NCBI RefSeq assembly: GCF_000725485.1
Contig: NZ_JOAG01000097.1
Span: forward strand, 1 to 10,000
DNA from: Nonomuraea candida
GTDB lineage: Bacteria; Actinomycetota; Actinomycetes; Streptosporangiales; Streptosporangiaceae
Reading direction: 5' to 3'
DNA: 10,000 nucleotides
Made by a program: the position numbers and the translations under genes. A model generated the notes under the pieces. The model saw only the letters and a program-made list of their open reading frames with translations, did no database searches and had not been told where the DNA came from. Below are positions 5,675 through 10,000 of this stretch, piece by piece; the stretch's first letter is position 1, and each line of letters begins with the position of its first letter.

Positions 5675-8221
5675 TCAGTCCGCGGCGACGGTGTGCTCGC
5701 CGGTCGTCACGGTCACCAGCTCGCCCTCATCCGAGTCCGGCTGCACCTTCAAGCTGACGATCTTCATGGGCCGGTCCAGGCCCGGCGACCCGTCCGGCAG
5801 CGCCGGATACAGGTGGTCCGTCACCACCACCCGCGCCATGCCGCCCAACTCCCACTGCCACCACCGCACATCAGGCGTGATCGCCAGGTCGAACTCGAAC
5901 AGCTGCTTGGCCCCGCCGCTCGCGTCGGACGCCCGCCGGGTCTCCGCGTCGAGCGCGGCCTGGCTCGTCAGCCCGTCGAACGTCTCGGCCTGCTCGATCA
6001 GCGGCCACCCCTCGGCGAGCAGGTCCGTCCGCGTGACCGACGACAGGAGCACCCCGCCGTCCGGCTTGCGCAACTGCCCCCACGTCCTGGTGGCCAGCCC
6101 CCGCCGCGTGGACCTCCGGAAGCGTCTGACCGACCCCGGGTACTCGAGGGTCAAGCCCGTGTCGGGTGGGGAGTCCCGGTTGATCCTGCGGAGGATGAAG
6201 CGGGGCCGGTCGGCCACGGCGTCCCAGCCCGGACGCACGTACCAGTCGAACCCGCCCGGCGCCGCCGCCACCTCCGTGGCCTTGTCGAGGATGGTCGCGA
6301 AGTCCTCCGCCCGGTACTCGCGGTCCACGGGGCTGCCGGTGCCGGCCACGCCCTCGTGGGTGAGCCACCTGCGGTCGGCCTCCGCGCTGGCGTGTTCGAG
6401 CAGCCACGTCATCTCGGTGTCGGCCATCGTCCCCGCGCGCGGGCCGGTGAAGGCGACGTACCGGTGGCCGTAGATGGCGATGACCTCCTCCGCGCTGATC
6501 TTCAGCACGCCGGTCTCGCTGTCGTAGTCCTGGGGGTCCACGATCCGGCCGCCCCAGACGAGCTGCTCGCCCCGGTAGACGAGGATCATGGTCCGCTCCG
6601 GCCGCGTGGCCGCGGCGATCCGGCCGATCGTGTACGCGGCGTCGTACAGCGGGATGTCGGCGTTCAGCATGCCGGTGCCGCCGAGCGTGATCTCGAACGA
6701 CACGTTCTGGAGCGGCAGAGAGTCCAAGGGCAGGTGGGAGTCCCAGTCGTACAGCACGTACTCGTACGGGGGCGCGGCGCCGCTGAGGTCCTGGAGGGTG
6801 GTGGCCTGGAGCATGACCCGGGCGGACCGGTTGCCGAGCTCGTCGGTCGCGTCGACGCCGACCGAGTAGGTGACGCCGGGGGTGAGCCCGGTGAAGGTGT
6901 AGACGCGGGACGGCACTTCGGCCATGAGCAGCCCGCCGAGGTAGGCGCCGTACCCGGTGACGCCCACGTTGTCGTCCGTGGACGGGTTCCACGCCAGAGT
7001 GATGGCGGTCTTGGCCGTGGCCACCACGCTGACCCCGCCCGGCACGGTCGGCGGGGTGGTGTCGGCCTGCGCCTTGACGGTGCGCGACCCCTTCGCGGAC
7101 CGGTTGCCGAGCAAGTCGAGCGCGTCCACCGCCACCGTGTAGACCGCGCCGGCCGTCAACCCGGTGAAGGTGTAGCTGCGGCCCGCCTGGTCGGCCTTCT
7201 TGACGCCGTTCAAGTAGACGCCGTACGAGACGACCGCGGACTGGTCGAACGGGGTGTCCCAGCCGATCGTGATCCGGCCCGCGCCCAGCCCGGTCACCTT
7301 CACCACGGGCGGGACGGGCGGCGTGGTGTCGTTGATCGGCGTCACCACGAGTTCGGCCTTCTCCGACCGGTTGCCCTCGTAGTCGTAGGCGTCCACCTGG
7401 ATCGTCACGGACACGCCAGGTGTCAGCCCGCTGAAGGTCGCCGTGCGCGAGCTGGTGGTGCCCTTGGAGACGCCGTTGATGTACGTCGTGTAGCCCGCCA
7501 CGCCGGAGACGTCATCCGTGGAGGCGTCCCACGCCACCGTCACCGACGTCGGGGTCATGCCGGTCAGCCGCAGATTCCCCGGCACCGAGGGCGGCGTCTC
7601 GTCCGGGTTCGGCCCCCACGTGCCCGCCGCCCAGGCGTAGTTCGGCGTGGCGGACGGCAGGCCGGTGATCAACTTCTGCGACCACGACACCGACCCGGAC
7701 GCGAACTCATCCACGGCCGTGGTGGAGTACACCCTTTTGACGGCGCCGTCGTTCCAGTCCCGGAACGCGTACCCCTTGTGCGAGTAGCCGCTGGGCCAGG
7801 ACGCCACGGAGCTGTCACTGCCCGTCACGTAGACGGCGCAGCCGATCAGCGACACGCACCCGTCCGGCAGATCGGACGCGCCGTAGTAGGCAGAGCTGGA
7901 CGTCAGGCCGGTGCCGGAGCCGTAGAAGACGTCCGCGTCCGACAGCTCGTACATCCAGATGCTGATGCGGTCCGTCGAGTCCGTGAGGCTGACCGTGACG
8001 CTGGAGTCGCCGCCGAAGCTCAGCTTGGACAGCATGCGGATGCCGAAGGTGTGCCGCGTCCATTCGTGCTCGGTGTAGCCGCCCGAGATGCTGTTGACGC
8101 TGGAGTAGGAGTTGACGAACAGGACGATGCGGTTGCCGTAGCCGACGCTGCCGAAGTAGTAGGTGTGCGAACTGGACGCCGACTGAGTCGTGTACGGCGT
8201 CGCCATCCGGACAAGTCCCAT
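5675..8221 (-). CDS. Minor tail protein with three FnIII domains (Gp37-like)
   Basis: An 848-residue tail protein. Residues about 7-200 are a Ser/Thr/Tyr-rich beta domain, of a sort seen at the N-terminus of phage and actinobacterial surface proteins. Three fibronectin III modules follow at about 208-296, 298-386 and 388-477, each starting near TPP-VP, with a conserved Trp (VAWD, IGWD, LAWN) and ending YxVxVDAxDxxGNRS. Residues about 485-848 form the tail domain, starting YEYVLYDWD and containing VWGGRIVDPQDY, with a mixed alpha/beta C-terminus; this resembles the Gp37-like/minor tail hub proteins of actinophages, which act at the tail tip. FnIII modules often bind cell-surface carbohydrate, so host attachment is likely. 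The start is ATG at 8221 with GGGGGG eight or so bases upstream; a second ATG six codons in is possible. The GCGACGTTAGCCC element lies 58 bases upstream. Confidence 0.85.
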   Translation of the reverse strand: MGLVRMATPYTTQSASSSHTYYFGSVGYGNRIVLFVNSYSSVNSISGGYTEHEWTRHTFGIRMLSKLSFGGDSSVTVSLTDSTDRISIWMYELSDADVFYGSGTGLTSSSAYYGASDLPDGCVSLIGCAVYVTGSDSSVASWPSGYSHKGYAFRDWNDGAVKRVYSTTAVDEFASGSVSWSQKLITGLPSATPNYAWAAGTWGPNPDETPPSVPGNLRLTGMTPTSVTVAWDASTDDVSGVAGYTTYINGVSKGTTSSRTATFSGLTPGVSVTIQVDAYDYEGNRSEKAELVVTPINDTTPPVPPVVKVTGLGAGRITIGWDTPFDQSAVVSYGVYLNGVKKADQAGRSYTFTGLTAGAVYTVAVDALDLLGNRSAKGSRTVKAQADTTPPTVPGGVSVVATAKTAITLAWNPSTDDNVGVTGYGAYLGGLLMAEVPSRVYTFTGLTPGVTYSVGVDATDELGNRSARVMLQATTLQDLSGAAPPYEYVLYDWDSHLPLDSLPLQNVSFEITLGGTGMLNADIPLYDAAYTIGRIAAATRPERTMILVYRGEQLVWGGRIVDPQDYDSETGVLKISAEEVIAIYGHRYVAFTGPRAGTMADTEMTWLLEHASAEADRRWLTHEGVAGTGSPVDREYRAEDFATILDKATEVAAAPGGFDWYVRPGWDAVADRPRFILRRINRDSPPDTGLTLEYPGSVRRFRRSTRRGLATRTWGQLRKPDGGVLLSSVTRTDLLAEGWPLIEQAETFDGLTSQAALDAETRRASDASGGAKQLFEFDLAITPDVRWWQWELGGMARVVVTDHLYPALPDGSPGLDRPMKIVSLKVQPDSDEGELVTVTTGEHTVAAD
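6791..7600 (-). repeat. Three tandem FnIII module repeats in the 848-residue protein
   Basis: Three ~270-base modules lie in tandem. The stretch coding the GNRS end is conserved in the DNA: an 18-base string, GCGGACCGGTTGCCGAGC on the plus strand, occurs identically at 6822-6839 and 7095-7112, exactly 273 bases (91 codons) apart. GACCGGTTGCC also occurs in the first module near 7365 and in a module of the neighbouring gene near 9629. Such short identities can support module gain or loss by recombination. Confidence 0.8.
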
Positions 8222-8279
8222 ACAGCCGCCCCCCGATGGCCGATGTGGGTAGATGCGCGGCGGATCATCCCGAATCGGG

Positions 8280-8292
8280 GGGCTAACGTCGC
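8280..8292 (-). promoter_or_regulatory. GCGACGTTAGCCC element, copy 1
   Basis: Minus-strand GCGACGTTAGCCC lies 16 bases after the stop of the Dit-like gene and 58 bases before the ATG of the 848-residue minor tail gene. It matches the copies at 1122-1134 and 673-685 at 11 of 13 invariant positions, in the same orientation and setting. Confidence 0.55.
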
Positions 8293-8823
8293 TCCAGGCC
8301 GGCGGGGGTCACACCCAGGCGTCGAACGCCTCCACCACCAGCCGCGGACTCCCGGACGCGCCGGCGAGCGGCTGGCCGGCCAGGGTGAGCGTGTTCACGC
8401 CGCGCAGCAGCATGAACCACGCCGGCAGGTGCGCCACCGCCGGCCGGCCGGGGCGGGGCACCGGCCAGATCTCGGGCGGCACGTACGCCCACACCTGCCG
8501 CGTGGCCAGGTCAAAGCTGAGGCTGTACTGGGGGTCGGCGGGCAAGCTGGACCCGGTCATGGCCCGCATCACCGTCCCCGACTCTTCGTGCGTGATCGTC
8601 CAATCCCGGATCGGCCCGTACAGCCGCATCCGGGCCGGGATCTGCGGATACGTGCCCGCCATCGTCAACGTCAACGACGCCTGGCCGGGCAGCGCGGCGA
8701 CCGTCGCCGTCGCCGAGACGGGCGTAACCGCGTACCGGCGCGGATCGGTCGCCTTGACCGTGAACGACCACGAGAACGCCAACGAGCCGAGATCCTGCGG
8801 CGGGGCCCTCGTGACCCACCGCA

Positions 8824-8832
8824 CCCCCCCCC
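8824..8832 (-). other. G9 run at the frame break in the Dit-like gene
   Basis: Nine consecutive G on the minus strand lie exactly where the coding frame of the FnIII-Dit-like protein changes. The needed change is +1 (equivalent to -2). This is a natural spot for slippage in replication, in sequencing, or on the ribosome. Confidence 0.7.
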
Positions 8833-9020
8833 GCCCGGGGCGCAACGCGCCCTTCCCACGCCCCATCGACCCCGCCGAGACGGGCCAGACGCGGCCGGAC
8901 GGGCGGCGTGGACGACCAGCCCTTCGCCTCCTCCACCACCCAGTCCACGCCGTACTGATCGCGGACGTTCCCGGCCCACGAGCCGATCCGGTAGACGGGC
9001 GACTCGATCGGCATGTACGC

Positions 9021-10000
9021 CACCGGCCGCGTGCTCACGGTCACGGTGTTGTCGGCCGACTCCTGGCTGAGCACGTCGAGCGCCGCCACCCGCACCGCGT
9101 AGTCGACGCCGGCAGTCAGCCCGGTGACCGTGTGCCGCCGCACCACGGGGCCGTCCACCGTGTAATCCATGCCGGGCGTCGAGTGGACCGGCTGGCCGTC
9201 GAGGTCTACCCGGTAGCCGACCACACCGAAGTCGTCCGTCGAGCTGGTCCAGGCGACGGTGATGGTCTCCTCCCCGGCCTCCACCGTCAGGACGGGCGCG
9301 GTGGGCGGGGCGTCGTCGAGCGTCCGCACGATCAGCTCGGCCGGCACCTGCGTGCGCTGCCCGATCGCGTCAACGGCCCACACCCGCACCTGGTGGTCGG
9401 TGTTCTCCACCAGGCCCTCGAACGTCGCGGTTCGCTCCGGCTGGTCGACGATGACCACGTCGCCGTCGAGGGCGACGTCATACCCGGTGACCGGGTCCTC
9501 GTCCGAGGCTTCGTCCCACGCCACCGAGAACGTCGTGTAATCCACCGACGTGGCACGCAGGTTCGGCGGCGCCGCCGGCGGATGGTCCGGCGCCGTACGC
9601 CCCGTGGCCTGGGCGCGGCTGGACCGGTTGCCGGACGGGTCGGCCGCGTCCACCTCCACCACGTACGCCCGGCCGGCGACAAGCCCGGTGAAGGTGTGGC
9701 TGGTGGCGGTCTGGTCGCCGCCCTGGGCGACCCCGTCGAGATAGACGCCGTACCCGGCCACGCTGACGTTGTCGCTCGCCGGCGACCACGACACCGTGAG
9801 CGTGGTCCTGGTCCTGCCCGTCACCTCCAGCCCGGCCGGGACGGCAGGCGGGGTGACGTCCGGGGTGGTGACCTGGAGCTGCAGCCGGTCGGAACGGCCA
9901 TCAGCGGCGGCCGCGTCCACCTCGATCAGGTACGTCCGGCCCTCCACCAGGCCCGCGAACGTGAAGGTGGTGCCGGTCTGGTCGTCGCCGACCTTGACAC
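9021..10000 (-). repeat. FnIII module array in the Dit-like tail protein
   Basis: Three complete FnIII modules and the end of a fourth, each about 90 residues, with the Trp in the B strand (VSW, VAW, VAW) and the (F/V)xGL(V/T)xxxxYxVxVxAxD signature. The array continues to the right edge, so the total number is unknown. Short strings such as AGCCCGGTGAAGGTGT (plus strand, near 9683) recur in the modules of the neighbouring gene (near 6885). Confidence 0.8.

Larger units (their letters stand above)
8309..10000 (-). pseudogene. FnIII-Dit-like tail protein, frameshifted, 5' end off window
   Basis: A large tail protein entering from beyond base 10000. The first frame codes the end of one FnIII module and three more, at about 9857-9591, 9590-9321 and 9320-9021, then a distal-tail-like start (YRIGSWAGNVRDQYGVDWVV, GWSSTPPVR). 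At the nine-G run (8824-8832 on the minus strand) this frame turns to non-protein-like sequence. The frame reached by skipping one base continues sensibly to 8309: DLGSLAFSWSFTVKATDPRRYA, then beta-rich sequence ending LLRGVNTLTLAGQ and SPRLVVEAFDAWV, a typical Dit-family C-terminus. Eight G would give one open frame. The region between the two conserved halves seems about 50 residues shorter than in Dit relatives I know, so a real deletion is possible; homopolymer sequencing error and recoding are alternatives. The product would sit at the tail tip just before the hub protein. Confidence 0.75.

Noticed and set aside
8511..8823. Continuation of the FnIII-Dit-like frame past the G9 run
   Set aside because: The sequence becomes Gly/Arg/Asp/Val-rich with no domain, while the neighbouring frame gives a convincing Dit-like C-terminus.
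5693..9070. Very long plus-strand open frame antisense to the tail genes
   Set aside because: Composition is Arg/His/Gly/Val-rich low-complexity sequence typical of the shadow frame of high-GC genes; it has no ribosome site and overlaps two clearly phage-like minus-strand proteins.

Overview
High-GC DNA with strong third-position GC bias, GTG/ATG starts and purine-rich ribosome sites. Together with the protein types (phage tail proteins loaded with fibronectin III modules, a DUF5937-like ArsR regulator, a family I36 peptidase inhibitor, a transmembrane pentapeptide-repeat protein), this points to an actinobacterium, probably of the Streptomyces/Streptosporangiales kind. The genus cannot be fixed from this window. 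The backbone looks like a prophage, or a phage-tail-derived element, transcribed on the minus strand (right to left). Prophage status is inferred from the tail and lysis genes alone; no integrase or att site is visible.

Right part, 5239-10000 (minus strand), is a tail module. It begins with a tail protein that joins several FnIII domains to a distal-tail (Dit)-like domain; its 5' end lies beyond base 10000 and its frame is broken at a run of nine G at 8824-8832. Next is an intact 848-residue minor tail protein (beta-rich N-terminus, three FnIII domains, Gp37-like hub domain). Ten bases later comes a 141-residue coiled-coil/beta protein.

Middle part, 1147-5069, does not look like tail or lysis genes. 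In order of position it holds a transmembrane pentapeptide-repeat gene broken by a frameshift (minus), a 246-residue protein of unknown function with an RHH-like stretch (plus), a 338-residue ArsR-type regulator (minus), and a secreted I36 peptidase inhibitor (plus). Mixed strands and separate regulatory regions suggest a cargo (moron-like) island between the tail and lysis genes. The 347-base gap between the regulator and the inhibitor is full of dyad symmetries.

Left part, 177-1066 (minus strand), resembles a lysis/membrane cassette: a coiled-coil plus C-terminal transmembrane protein of XhlA type, then a holin-like protein built from two copies of one ~57-residue unit.

The most notable signal is a 13-base element, GCGACGTWARCCC on the minus strand. 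It occurs three times (8280-8292, 1122-1134, 673-685), each time just after the preceding stop codon and 55-58 bases before the start codon of a phage-type gene, and I saw it before none of the cargo genes. It looks like a phage-specific promoter or regulatory element linking the tail and lysis genes across the cargo island.
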